A stretch of DNA of 64,000 nucleotides from Streptomyces sp. B93 (lineage in GTDB: Bacteria > Actinomycetota > Actinomycetes > Streptomycetales > Streptomycetaceae). Shown one piece after another: positions 1 to 8,132 of this stretch. The DNA is taken from the NCBI RefSeq assembly GCF_018070565.1, contig NZ_JAGPXL010000018.1, positions 1 to 64,000 of the forward strand, in the 5' to 3' direction. Position 1 is the stretch's first letter; each line of letters opens with the position of its first letter. The notes beneath the pieces are model-generated. The model saw only the letters and a list, made by a program, of their open reading frames with translations. It was not told where the DNA came from and did not search any database. The translations under genes were made by a program, and so were the position numbers.

Positions 1-19
1 GGGGCCGCTGCCGTTGTGG

Positions 20-871
20 CTACGGAATCTGCGCCGCTCGCGCCTCTCGGCGGTTGTCGCGGAAGTTGTTCACTCGGCGGGCCGTGGCGAACAGGGGGAT
101 GACCGCGCCGGTGACCAGCTGGAGCGCGCAGCCGGTCTGGAGGAGCAGCTGGCCGCTGGGGGCGCCGAAGGCCCAGGCGGAGAGCAGGCCCATCGACAGG
201 ACGATCCAGGCGAGCATGGCCACCGCGAGGCGGCCCCGCGGCTTGGGGTACTCGACGCGGCTCACCATCAGCCAGGCGGTGCCGATGATCGCCAGCAGGG
301 TGGCGACGAAGGGCAGCTCGAGGAGGACGATGGCAACGACCGTCAGCGCGCCGAAGGGGCTCGGCATGCCCTGGAACATGCCGTTCGTCGGGGTCACGCA
401 GGAGAATCTCGCCAGGCGGAGCACCACGGCCAGCAGCACGACGATCGCGCCCACCGCCGCCACCCGCTGGTGGGCGTCGTCCGCGACCATGCCGTAGACC
501 AGGACGAAGTACGCCGGGGCCAGGCCGAAGCTGATCAGGTCCGAGAGGTTGTCCAGCTCGGCGCCCATGGGGGAGGAGCGCAGCTTGCGCGCCACGAGGC
601 CGTCGAACAGGTCGAAGACCGCCGCGCAGAGCATGAGGATGACCGCCGTGGCCGCGCTGTGGCGGGCCATGCCGGTCTCCTGGCTGCCCGTGAGGTGCGG
701 GATCAGGATGCCGGTGGTGGTGAAGTACACCGCCATGAAGCCGCAGGTGGCGTTGCCCAGGGTGAGGGTGTCCGCTATCGAGAGGCGCAGAGAGAGGGGC
801 ATCTCCTCCTCTTCGTCCTCGGCGACCTCCGGAACCCAGCCCGTCGGTGTCTCCGGGTCAGTCACGGTCAA
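20..871 (-). CDS. pssA: CDP-diacylglycerol--serine O-phosphatidyltransferase
   Basis: Makes phosphatidylserine from CDP-diacylglycerol and L-serine in the cytoplasmic membrane, the step before phosphatidylethanolamine. The CDP-alcohol phosphotransferase signature is visible: D87, D90-G91, A94-R95, G103, D107 and D111, followed by several hydrophobic segments to the C-terminus (283 aa). An acidic stretch (EDEEEEM) precedes the first membrane segment. The gene overlaps the 3' end of psd by 14 bp, so the two are translationally coupled. The start drawn here is a TTG that lies 6 nt after GGGGTGA; a GTG at 865 is an alternative that also overlaps psd. Function is confident from motif and neighbour; the exact start is not. 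Confidence 0.93.
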   Translation of the reverse strand: MTVTDPETPTGWVPEVAEDEEEEMPLSLRLSIADTLTLGNATCGFMAVYFTTTGILIPHLTGSQETGMARHSAATAVILMLCAAVFDLFDGLVARKLRSSPMGAELDNLSDLISFGLAPAYFVLVYGMVADDAHQRVAAVGAIVVLLAVVLRLARFSCVTPTNGMFQGMPSPFGALTVVAIVLLELPFVATLLAIIGTAWLMVSRVEYPKPRGRLAVAMLAWIVLSMGLLSAWAFGAPSGQLLLQTGCALQLVTGAVIPLFATARRVNNFRDNRREARAAQIP

Positions 872-1514
872 TGCGAGTCACCCCAGCCACGGTCTTCTGG
901 CCGACCTCGACCGCGACCTCGACGCCCTCGGGCAGGTAGAGGTCGACGCGCGAGCCGAAGCGGATCAGGCCGATCCGCTCGCCCTGCTCGACCTTGGTGC
1001 CCTCGGGGAGGTAGGGGACGATGCGGCGGGCCACCGCGCCGGCGATCTGGATCATCTCGATGTCACCGAGTTCGGTGTCGAAGTGCCAGACGACGCGTTC
1101 GTTGTTCTCGCTCTCCTTGTTGAAAGCAGGAACGAATCCGCCGGGGACGTGCTCGACGGACGTGATGGTGCCGGACAGCGGCGCGCGGTTGACGTGCACG
1201 TTCAGCGGGCTCATGAAGATCGCGACGCGGGTGCGGCCGTCCTTCCACGGCATGATGCTCTGCACCACGCCGTCGGCGGGCGAGATGACCCTGCCCTGGG
1301 CGATCTCGCGCTCGGGGTCGCGGAAGAACCACAGCATCCCCGCCGCGAGCGCGGTGGCGGGGACGGCGACGGCCTTGGCGGCGCCCGAGCGGCGGGCGCG
1401 TACCAGGCTGAGGGCTGCGGTGGCGACGGTCGGGAGAAGCCACGGCGATGCTCCGCGCGCGAGGCGTACGCCGGCCAGGCTGTCGCGAGATGCAGAGGTT
1501 TGGCTGTGGGGCAT
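858..1514 (-). CDS. psd: Phosphatidylserine decarboxylase, short actinobacterial form
   Basis: Decarboxylates phosphatidylserine to phosphatidylethanolamine using a pyruvoyl group formed by self-cleavage. The cleavage site is seen as Phe-Gly187-Ser188-Arg in IGLIRFGSRVDLYLP; this is the FGS-type variant of the LGST motif. At 218 aa it is the compact form, with one or two hydrophobic segments near residues 25-65. It is the first gene of a two-gene unit with pssA (14 bp overlap). Upstream lies a terminator that separates it from the ethylmalonyl-CoA operon, so it probably has its own promoter in 1515-1637, which I could not define. Confidence 0.93.
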   Translation of the reverse strand: MPHSQTSASRDSLAGVRLARGASPWLLPTVATAALSLVRARRSGAAKAVAVPATALAAGMLWFFRDPEREIAQGRVISPADGVVQSIMPWKDGRTRVAIFMSPLNVHVNRAPLSGTITSVEHVPGGFVPAFNKESENNERVVWHFDTELGDIEMIQIAGAVARRIVPYLPEGTKVEQGERIGLIRFGSRVDLYLPEGVEVAVEVGQKTVAGVTRIDRD

Positions 1515-1637
1515 GGATGACCTTCGTAGCGGATTACGCCGCGCTTCTGACGGGGGACGGCGGCTTTCCGGCGATCGTAGCGGCTAAGCGCCACAACTGG
1601 GTAAGCCAGGAAGCCGAGTCGACGGCCGAGGAGTGCC

Positions 1638-1676
1638 TACGGGGTGTGATCTTCTTCTCGGAGATAACACCCCGTA
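1638..1676 (-). terminator. Terminator of the ethylmalonyl-CoA operon
   Basis: A perfect 10-bp inverted repeat (TACGGGGTGT at 1638-1647 and ACACCCCGTA at 1667-1676) encloses a 19-nt loop whose ends can pair further (ATCT/AGAT). It starts 10 nt after the stop codon of the acyl-CoA dehydrogenase gene and lies upstream of psd on the same strand, so it likely ends the ccr operon transcript. Confidence 0.7.
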
Positions 1677-1685
1677 TCCGGACAT

Positions 1686-2891
1686 TCAGCCCTGGAATCG
1701 ATACTCTTCGAGCAGTCGCCGTCCGATGATCATTTTCTGGATCTCGGCGGTACCCTCACCGATCAGCAGCATCGGTGCCTCCCGGTAGAGGCGCTCGATC
1801 TCGTACTCCTTGGAGAAGCCGTAGCCGCCGTGGATCCGGAAGGCATCCTCCACGACCTCCTTGCAGTACTCGGAGGCGAGGTACTTCGCCATCCCCGCTT
1901 CGAGGTCGTTTCGCTGTCCGGAGTCCTTTTTGCGTGCCGCGTTCACCATCATCGCATGCGCTGCCTCCACCTTGGTGGCCATCTCCGCGAGCTTGAACTG
2001 GATGGCCTGGTGCTGGGCGATCGCCTTGCCGAAAGTGTGACGCTGCTGGGCGTACTGGACACCCAGCTCGAAGGCACGCTGAGCGACGCCGCAGCCACGC
2101 GCCGCCACGTTCACGCGGCCCACCTCGACGCCGTCCATCATTTGGTAAAAACCTCGGCCGGTGACGCCGCCGAGCACCCGGTCGGCGGGAATCCGCAGGC
2201 CATCCATGATGAGTTCGGTGGTGTCCACCCCCTTGTAACCCATCTTGTCGATCTTGCCCGGAATGGTGAGGCCCGGGCGGACCTCTCCGAAGCCGGGCTC
2301 CTTCTCCACGAGGAAGGTCGTCATCGACTTGTGGGGCGCCGTGCCCTCAGGGTGTCCTTCGTCACTTCTGACCAGGACGGCCACGAGGGACGACGTACCG
2401 CCGTTCGTCAGCCACATCTTCTGGCCGTTCAGGACGTACTCGTCGCCGTCCTTCACAGCCTTCGACGTGATCGCCGACACGTCCGAGCCGAGGCCCGGCT
2501 CCGACATCGAGAAGGCGCCGCGGATGTCGCCCGCCGCCATCCGCGGCAGGAAGTGGTCCTTCTGCTCCTGGGTGCCGTGCTGCTTGAGCATGTACGCCAC
2601 GATGAAGTGGGTGTTGATGATGCCCGAGACGGACATCCAGCCCCGGGCGATCTCCTCCACGCACAGCGCGTACGTCAGGAGCGACTCGCCCAGACCGCCG
2701 TACTCCTCCGGGATCATCAGGCCGAACAGGCCCAACTCCTTGAGGCCGTCGACGATCTGCTGCGGGTACTCGTCGCGGTGCTCCAGCTCGGTCGCGACCG
2801 GGATGATCTCCTTGTCCACGAAGTCGCGGACGGTGGAGAGGATCTCCTGCTGGACGTCGGTCAGACCGGCGGTCTGGGCGAGGCGGGCCAT
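1686..2891 (-). CDS. Acyl-CoA dehydrogenase, probable methylsuccinyl-CoA dehydrogenase
   Basis: FAD-dependent acyl-CoA dehydrogenase of 401 aa. The family active-site segment is present near the C-terminus (EAPMLLIGEGTAEIQ, with the Glu of GEGT in the usual catalytic-base position), and the FAD/substrate loop SEPGLGSDVSA lies mid-protein. It is the last gene of the ccr operon, 2 nt after the MaoC gene. In the ethylmalonyl-CoA pathway the only acyl-CoA dehydrogenase step is methylsuccinyl-CoA to mesaconyl-CoA, so the context points to that reaction. The protein is shorter than the roughly 550-aa Mcd of Rhodobacter and is closer to a general short-chain enzyme, so the substrate is inferred from the operon. 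Confidence 0.85.
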   Translation of the reverse strand: MARLAQTAGLTDVQQEILSTVRDFVDKEIIPVATELEHRDEYPQQIVDGLKELGLFGLMIPEEYGGLGESLLTYALCVEEIARGWMSVSGIINTHFIVAYMLKQHGTQEQKDHFLPRMAAGDIRGAFSMSEPGLGSDVSAITSKAVKDGDEYVLNGQKMWLTNGGTSSLVAVLVRSDEGHPEGTAPHKSMTTFLVEKEPGFGEVRPGLTIPGKIDKMGYKGVDTTELIMDGLRIPADRVLGGVTGRGFYQMMDGVEVGRVNVAARGCGVAQRAFELGVQYAQQRHTFGKAIAQHQAIQFKLAEMATKVEAAHAMMVNAARKKDSGQRNDLEAGMAKYLASEYCKEVVEDAFRIHGGYGFSKEYEIERLYREAPMLLIGEGTAEIQKMIIGRRLLEEYRFQG

Positions 2892-2893
2892 CG

Positions 2894-3406
2894 CTACTTC
2901 CCCTGTTCCTTCAGCTCGGGGCGGCCCGGCTGCTCGCCGCCGCGCTCCTTGATGTACGTCTCGGTCGGCACCATCACCTTGCGGCGGAAGACGCAGACCA
3001 GGGTGCCGTCCTGCTTGTAGCCCTTGGTCTCGACGTGGACGATGCCGCGGTCGTTCCTCGACTTCGACGGCGTCTTGTCGAGGACCGTCGTCTCGCCGTA
3101 GATCGTGTCGCCGTGGAAGGTCGGCGCCACGTGGCGCAGGGACTCGATCTCCAGGTTGGCGATCGCCTTGCCCGACACGTCCGGCACGGACATGCCCAGC
3201 AGCAGCGAGTAGATGTAGTTCCCCACGACGACGTTCTTGCCGAAGTCCGTCGTGTTCTCCGCATAGTTGGTGTCCATGTGGAGCGGGTGGTGGTTCATGG
3301 TGAGGAGGCAGAAGAGGTGGTCGTCGTACTCGGTGACCGTCTTGCCGGGCCAGTGCTTGTAGACCGCCCCGACCTCGAACTCCTCGTAGGTACGCCCGAA
3401 CTGCAT
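2894..3406 (-). CDS. MaoC-like hydratase, probable mesaconyl-CoA hydratase
   Basis: Single hot-dog-fold MaoC protein of 170 aa. It opens with FGRTYEEFEVGAVYKHWPG and carries the hydratase segment MNHHPLHMDTNYAENT, where the Asp/His pair characteristic of R-hydratases sits, followed by VVGNYIYSLLLGMSV. It lies between the lyase (gap 4 nt) and the acyl-CoA dehydrogenase (gap 2 nt), so in the pathway it would hydrate mesaconyl-CoA to beta-methylmalyl-CoA. Proteobacterial mesaconyl-CoA hydratases are about twice this length (double hot-dog); this one would work as a dimer of single domains. The reaction is assigned from context. Confidence 0.82.
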   Translation of the reverse strand: MQFGRTYEEFEVGAVYKHWPGKTVTEYDDHLFCLLTMNHHPLHMDTNYAENTTDFGKNVVVGNYIYSLLLGMSVPDVSGKAIANLEIESLRHVAPTFHGDTIYGETTVLDKTPSKSRNDRGIVHVETKGYKQDGTLVCVFRRKVMVPTETYIKERGGEQPGRPELKEQGK

Positions 3407-3410
3407 GGCC

Positions 3411-4373
3411 TTACGCCTCCGGAATCTCGAACGTGCTGGTGCGCCGCATCCCGGCCGCGCGTCCCTTGCCCGCGATGACCAGCGCCATCTTGCGGCTGGC
3501 CTCGTCGATCATCTCGTCGCCGAGCATCGCGGAACCCTTCTTGCCGCCCTGCTCGGACGTGTAGTAGTCGTACGCGTCCAGGATCAGCTCGGCGTGGTCG
3601 TAGTCCTCCTGGGACGGCGAGAAGATCTCGTTGGACGCCTCGACCTGGCCCGGGTGCAGCACCCACTTGCCGTCGAAGCCGAGCGCGGCGGCGCGCTGGG
3701 CGACCTCGCGGTAGCCGTCGACGTTGCGGATCTGGAGGTAGGGGCCGTCGATCGCCTGGAGGTTGTTGGCGCGGGCGGCCATCAGGATCTTCATCAGGAT
3801 GTAGTGGTAGGCGTCCGCCGGGTAGCCGGGCGGCTGCTCGCCCACGACCAGCGACTTCATGTTGATGGACGCCATGAAGTCGGCCGGGCCGAAGATGATC
3901 GTCTCGATGCGCGGGCTGGCCTGCGCGATCTCGTTGACGTTGTTGAGGCCCTGCGCGTTCTCGATCTGCGCCTCGATGCCGATCCGGCCGACCTCGAAGC
4001 CCATCGTCTTCTCGATCTGGGTGAGCAGCAGGTCGAGGGCGACGATCTGCTGGGCGTCCTGGACCTTCGGCAGCATGATGCAGTCCAGGTTCGGGCCCGC
4101 GCCCTCGACGACGGTCACGACGTCGCGGTACGTCCACTCGGTCGTCCAGTCGTTGACGCGCACGACGCGGGTCTTGCCCGTCCAGTCACCCTCGTTGAGG
4201 AACTTGACGATGGTGTGCCGGGCCTCCGGCTTCGCGAGCGGAGCGCAGGCGTCCTCCAGGTCCAGGAAGACCTGGTCGGCGGCCAGGCCCTGGGCCTTCT
4301 CCAGGAAGCGCGGGTTCGAGCCCGGAACCGCCAGGCAGGAGCGCCGGGGGCGAAGGCGGTTGACCGTGGTCAT
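3411..4373 (-). CDS. CitE-like malyl-CoA/beta-methylmalyl-CoA lyase
   Basis: HpcH/HpaI aldolase/citrate lyase-type protein of 320 aa. Family marks include an N-terminal Arg-rich strand ending in LAVPGSNPRFLEKA, the Mg-ligand segment FLDLEDACAPLAK, and DCIMLPKVQDAQQI. In the ethylmalonyl-CoA pathway this enzyme splits beta-methylmalyl-CoA to glyoxylate and propionyl-CoA and can condense or split malyl-CoA. The ATG overlaps the stop of the mutase gene by 4 bp. The strict operon position next to ecm and ccr supports the assignment over a plain citrate lyase beta subunit, since no alpha or gamma subunits are present. Confidence 0.87.
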   Translation of the reverse strand: MTTVNRLRPRRSCLAVPGSNPRFLEKAQGLAADQVFLDLEDACAPLAKPEARHTIVKFLNEGDWTGKTRVVRVNDWTTEWTYRDVVTVVEGAGPNLDCIMLPKVQDAQQIVALDLLLTQIEKTMGFEVGRIGIEAQIENAQGLNNVNEIAQASPRIETIIFGPADFMASINMKSLVVGEQPPGYPADAYHYILMKILMAARANNLQAIDGPYLQIRNVDGYREVAQRAAALGFDGKWVLHPGQVEASNEIFSPSQEDYDHAELILDAYDYYTSEQGGKKGSAMLGDEMIDEASRKMALVIAGKGRAAGMRRTSTFEIPEA

Positions 4374-6397
4374 GCGGGGACCTCCAGGGGGTCGAGCTTG
4401 TTGGCTGTGCGGATCTCGTCGACGATGCGGCCGATGATCCCGGTGATGTCGAAGTCCTTCGGGGTGAAGACCGCGGCCACTCCGGCGGCCCGCAGCGCTT
4501 CGGCGTCACCGTTCGGGATGATGCCACCGGCGATCACCGGGATATCTGTGGCGCCTGCCACACGCAGCCGTTCGAGTACGTCCGGCACCAGCTGGGCGTG
4601 CGAACCGGACAGGATGGACAGACCGACCGCGTGCACGTCCTCGGCGAGGGCGGCGTCGACGATCTGCTCCGGTGTGAGCCGGATGCCCTGGTAGACCACC
4701 TCGAAGCCCGCGTCCCGGGCGCGCACGGCGATCTGCTCGGCGCCGTTGGAGTGGCCGTCCAGGCCGGGCTTGCCGACCAGGAAGCGCAGCTTGCCCACCC
4801 CTAGGTCCTTCGCCGTCAGGTCCACCTTGCGGCGTACGAGAGCCATTCCCGTACCCTCCTCCGCGGTCACCGCGACCGGTGCGGAGGAGACGCCGGTGGG
4901 CGCCCGGAACTCGCCGAAGACCTCACGCAGGGCACCCGCCCACTCGCCGGTGGTCACCCCGGCGCGGGCGCACTCCAGGGTGGCCTCCATGAGGTTGTCG
5001 GTGCCCTTGGCGGCTTCCTTCAGCCGCTCCAGCGCCTTGCAGGGCCGGGGGTGGTTGAAGGGCGGCTGGTAGCGGGTGTCCCGCCACTGCTGGAGCGCGG
5101 CCACCACGCGGGCTTCCACCGCCGGGTCGACCGTCTGGATCGCGGTGTCCAGGTCGGCGGTGAGCGGGTTCGGCTCGGTGGTCTCGAAGACGTTGACGCC
5201 GACGATCTTCTCCTGGCCGGACTCGATCCGGGCCCGGCGCTCCGCGTGCGAGGCGACCAGCTGAGACTTGAGGTAGCCGGACTCGACGGCCGCCATCGCG
5301 CCGCCCATCTCCTGGATGCGGTCGATCTCGGCGGACGCCTGCGCGACCAGCTCCTCCACCTTGGCCTCGATCACCTTCGAGCCCTCGAAGATGTCGTCGT
5401 ACTCCAGCAGGTCGCTCTCGTGCGCCAGCACCTGCTGGATGCGCAGGCTCCACTGCTGGTCCCAGGGGCGGGGCAGGCCGAGCGCCTCGTTCCACGCGGG
5501 CAGCTGCACGGCACGCGCGCGTGCGTCCTTGGAGAGGGTCACCGCCAGCATCTCCAGCACGATCCGCTGGACGTTGTTCTCCGGCTGCGCCTCGGTCAGT
5601 CCGAGGGAGTTGACCTGGACGCCGTAGCGGAAGCGGCGGTGCCTGGGGTTCTCGATGCCGTACCGCTCCTGGGTGACGCGGTCCCAGATGCGGCCGAAGG
5701 CGCGCATCTTGCACATCTCCTCGATGAAGCGGACGCCCGCGTTCACGAAGAAGGAGATACGGCCCACCACGTCGCCCATGCGCTCCTGCGGCACCTGCCC
5801 GGAGTCGCGTACGGCGTCCAGGACGGCGATCGCCGTGGACATCGCGTACGCGATCTCCTGGACCGGCGTCGCCCCCGCCTCCTGGAGGTGGTAGCTGCAG
5901 ATGTTGATCGGGTTCCACTTGGGGAGGTGGGACACCGTGTACGCGATCATGTCGGTCGTCAGCCGGAGGGAGGGCCCCGGCGGGAAGACGTGCGTCCCCC
6001 GGGACAGGTACTCCTTGACGATGTCGTTCTGGGTGGTGCCCTGGAGCTTGGTGATGTCCGCGCCCTGCTCCTCCGCGACGACCTGGTAGAGCGCCAGCAG
6101 CCACATGGCGGTGGCGTTGATGGTCATCGAGGTGTTCATCTGTTCCAGGGGGATGTCCTGGAAGAGGCGGCGCATGTCACCGAGGTGCGCGACCGGCACC
6201 CCGACCCGGCCCACCTCGCCGCGGGCGAGGACGTGGTCGGAGTCGTAGCCGGTCTGGGTCGGCAGGTCGAAGGCGACCGACAGTCCCGTCTGCCCCTTGG
6301 CGAGGTTGCGCCGGTACAGCTCGTTGGACGCCTCCGCCGTCGAGTGGCCGGCGTACGTCCGCATCAGCCACGGACGATCCTTCTGACGCTCTGTCAT
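4370..6397 (-). CDS. ecm: Ethylmalonyl-CoA mutase (MeaA-type, B12-dependent)
   Basis: Adenosylcobalamin-dependent mutase of 675 aa that converts ethylmalonyl-CoA to methylsuccinyl-CoA. The catalytic barrel comes first (LSVAFDLPTQTGYDSDH near the N-terminus), then a B12-binding Rossmann domain in the last ~140 residues with the D-x-H-x-x-G cobalt-ligand motif in GLDGHSNGAEQIA. Methylmalonyl-CoA mutase subunits look similar, but a single-chain enzyme directly after ccr (gap 10 nt) and before the CitE-like lyase is the standard position of Ecm/MeaA. The alternative, a generic methylmalonyl-CoA mutase-like protein, is unlikely in this operon. Confidence 0.93.
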   Translation of the reverse strand: MTERQKDRPWLMRTYAGHSTAEASNELYRRNLAKGQTGLSVAFDLPTQTGYDSDHVLARGEVGRVGVPVAHLGDMRRLFQDIPLEQMNTSMTINATAMWLLALYQVVAEEQGADITKLQGTTQNDIVKEYLSRGTHVFPPGPSLRLTTDMIAYTVSHLPKWNPINICSYHLQEAGATPVQEIAYAMSTAIAVLDAVRDSGQVPQERMGDVVGRISFFVNAGVRFIEEMCKMRAFGRIWDRVTQERYGIENPRHRRFRYGVQVNSLGLTEAQPENNVQRIVLEMLAVTLSKDARARAVQLPAWNEALGLPRPWDQQWSLRIQQVLAHESDLLEYDDIFEGSKVIEAKVEELVAQASAEIDRIQEMGGAMAAVESGYLKSQLVASHAERRARIESGQEKIVGVNVFETTEPNPLTADLDTAIQTVDPAVEARVVAALQQWRDTRYQPPFNHPRPCKALERLKEAAKGTDNLMEATLECARAGVTTGEWAGALREVFGEFRAPTGVSSAPVAVTAEEGTGMALVRRKVDLTAKDLGVGKLRFLVGKPGLDGHSNGAEQIAVRARDAGFEVVYQGIRLTPEQIVDAALAEDVHAVGLSILSGSHAQLVPDVLERLRVAGATDIPVIAGGIIPNGDAEALRAAGVAAVFTPKDFDITGIIGRIVDEIRTANKLDPLEVPA

Positions 6398-6407
6398 CTA
6401 CCGGCCC

Positions 6408-7751
6408 TCAGATGTTCCGGAAGCGGTTGATGGCGTCCAGGTGGGTGGCGCGCTTCTCCTGGTCGCGGACGCCCAGGCCCTCCTCGGGGGCGAGGCACAG
6501 CACGCCGACCTTGCCCTGGTGGGCGTTGCGGTGCACGTCGTGCGCGGCCTGGCCGGTCTCCTCCAGCGGGTAGACCTTGGACAGGGTCGGGTGGATCTTG
6601 CCCTTGGCGATCAGGCGGTTGGCCTCCCAGGCCTCGCGGTAGTTGGCGAAGTGGGAGCCGATGATGCGCTTCAGGGACATCCACAGGTACCGGTTGTCGT
6701 ACTGGTGCAGATAGCCCGAGGTGGAGGCGCAGGTGGTGATGGTGCCGCCCTTGCGGGTGACGTAGACGCTCGCGCCGAAGGTCTCGCGGCCGGGGTGCTC
6801 GAAGACGATGTCGATGTCCTCGCCGCCGGTGAGTTCGCGGATGCGCTTGCCGAAGCGCTTCCACTCCTTGGGGTCCTGGGTGTTCTCGTCCTTCCAGAAC
6901 TTGTATCCCTCGGCGGTGCGGTCGATGATCGCCTCGGCGCCCATCGAGCGGCAGATGTCCGCCTTCTGCGGCGAGGACACGACGCAGATCGGGTTGGCGC
7001 CGCCGGCCAGCGCGAACTGCGTGGCGTAGCTGCCGAGTCCGCCGCTGGCACCCCAGATCAGCACGTTGTCGCCCTGCTTCATGCCGGCGCCGTTGCGGGA
7101 GACCAGCTGGCGGTAGGCGGTGGAGTTGACCAGGCCCGGCGCGGCGGCCTCCTCCCAGGAGAGGTGGTCCGGCTTGGGCATCAGCTGGTTGGACTTGACC
7201 AGCGCGATCTCGGCGAGGCCGCCGAAGTTGGTCTCGAAGCCCCAGATGCGCTGCTCGGGGTCGAGCATGGTGTCGTTGTGCCCGTCGGAGGACTCCAGCT
7301 CGACGGAGAGGCAGTGCGCGACGACCTCGTCGCCGGGCCGCCAGGCGTTGACGCCGGGGCCGGTGCGCAGGACGACGCCCGCGAGGTCGGAGCCGATGAT
7401 GTGGTACGGCAGGTCGTGGCGCTTGGTGAGTTCGCTGAGACGGCCGTAGCGCTCCAGGAACCCGAAGGTGGACAGCGGCTCGAAGATCGAGGTCCACACC
7501 GAGTTGTAGTTGACCGAGGAGGCCATGACGGCCACCAGGGCCTCGCCCGGGCCCAGTTCGGGCAGCGGCACCTCGTCGAGGTGGAGCGACTTGCGGGGGT
7601 CCTTGTCGCGGGTGGCGAGGCCCGCGAACATCTCGGTCTCGTCCTTGTGCACGGTGATCGCGCGGTACGACTCGGGGAGCGGCAGTGCGGCGAAGTCGGC
7701 CGAGGTGGAGTCGGGCGACTGGATCGCGGCCAGGATGTCCTTCATGGTCAC
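6408..7751 (-). CDS. ccr: Crotonyl-CoA carboxylase/reductase
   Basis: NADPH-dependent reductive carboxylation of crotonyl-CoA to ethylmalonyl-CoA; the committed step of the ethylmalonyl-CoA pathway and a source of polyketide extender units. Zinc-free MDR fold, 447 aa. Residues corresponding to the CO2-binding set described for the Kitasatospora enzyme are present: Asn81, Phe172-Glu173 (WGFETNFGG) and His367 (GSHFANY). The NADP Rossmann loop is LIWGASGGLGSYA. First gene of a five-gene operon. GTG at 7751 is preferred: GGAGG lies 7 nt upstream, whereas the in-frame ATG at 7745 would be 13 nt away. A roughly 190-nt leader precedes it. Confidence 0.95.
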   Translation of the reverse strand: MTMKDILAAIQSPDSTSADFAALPLPESYRAITVHKDETEMFAGLATRDKDPRKSLHLDEVPLPELGPGEALVAVMASSVNYNSVWTSIFEPLSTFGFLERYGRLSELTKRHDLPYHIIGSDLAGVVLRTGPGVNAWRPGDEVVAHCLSVELESSDGHNDTMLDPEQRIWGFETNFGGLAEIALVKSNQLMPKPDHLSWEEAAAPGLVNSTAYRQLVSRNGAGMKQGDNVLIWGASGGLGSYATQFALAGGANPICVVSSPQKADICRSMGAEAIIDRTAEGYKFWKDENTQDPKEWKRFGKRIRELTGGEDIDIVFEHPGRETFGASVYVTRKGGTITTCASTSGYLHQYDNRYLWMSLKRIIGSHFANYREAWEANRLIAKGKIHPTLSKVYPLEETGQAAHDVHRNAHQGKVGVLCLAPEEGLGVRDQEKRATHLDAINRFRNI

Positions 7752-7770
7752 GGTGTTGCCTCCGGCGATG

Positions 7771-7792
7771 AGCGCCCCGAGGGAAGGGCGCT
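7771..7792 (-). promoter_or_regulatory. Hairpin in the ccr leader, just upstream of the RBS
   Basis: AGCGCCC (7771-7777) pairs with GGGCGCT (7786-7792) across an 8-nt loop. In the ccr mRNA this stem ends about 7 nt before the GGAGG Shine-Dalgarno at 7759-7763, so it could affect translation initiation. No known riboswitch fold was recognised. Confidence 0.35.
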
Positions 7793-7945
7793 GAGGGTTA
7801 CGTCGGTGCTGCTGAGGGTTTGAAAGGGGATGCCGTCGGTCCGGCTGGTGGTGCTGTTCGGCAGCGCTTTGTGGCGCGGGAGGTTGCCTGTGACGCAGGC
7901 GTCCGGGTCGCGGTGGTGACCCGCGGGGACAGCCCGGACACCTTC

Positions 7946-7974
7946 AACGTATGGCACACCGTGTCACCTGGCAA
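7946..7974 (-). promoter_or_regulatory. Predicted vegetative promoter of the ccr operon
   Basis: On the minus strand, TTGCCA (7974-7969) is followed after exactly 17 nt by TACGTT (7951-7946), a good HrdB-type -35/-10 pair. The 17-nt spacer contains a small palindrome ACAC-C-GTGT (7956-7964). Transcription would start near 7939, leaving a leader of about 190 nt before the GTG of ccr. Confidence 0.55.
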
Positions 7975-7987
7975 GGCACTGAGTGCC
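7975..7987. promoter_or_regulatory. Inverted repeat abutting the ccr -35 box
   Basis: GGCACT-G-AGTGCC is a perfect 6+1+6 inverted repeat that touches the upstream edge of the predicted -35 hexamer. That position suits an activator or a repressor; the nearby TetR gene is one candidate. A second short palindrome, TTACGTAA (8012-8019), lies 25 nt further upstream. Which protein binds is unknown. Confidence 0.4.
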
Positions 7988-8085
7988 AGAAACTGCTCTC
8001 AGATGAAATCTTTACGTAACAAATGAGCGATGATCGATCGAATCGGCCTCGAAGGTCGGTCGAAAACGGCTCGACAGACACCAAA

Positions 8086-8110
8086 ACGGCCACCCCGAGG
8101 GGGTGGCCGT
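8086..8110 (-). terminator. Intrinsic terminator after the TetR gene
   Basis: ACGGCCACCCC (8086-8096) pairs perfectly with GGGGTGGCCGT (8100-8110) over a 3-nt loop. Read on the minus strand, the 11-bp stem is followed by TTTT, a classical intrinsic terminator. It lies 23 nt after the TetR stop codon and insulates the ccr promoter from upstream transcription. Confidence 0.85.
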
Positions 8111-8132
8111 CATCACAGGGGCGGTCAGGCGC

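Noticed and set aside
7748..7957. 69-codon frame in the ccr leader as a possible leader peptide
   Set aside because: Its start lies upstream of the predicted transcription start (~7939), it has no ribosome site, and its codon pattern is not that of a streptomycete gene.
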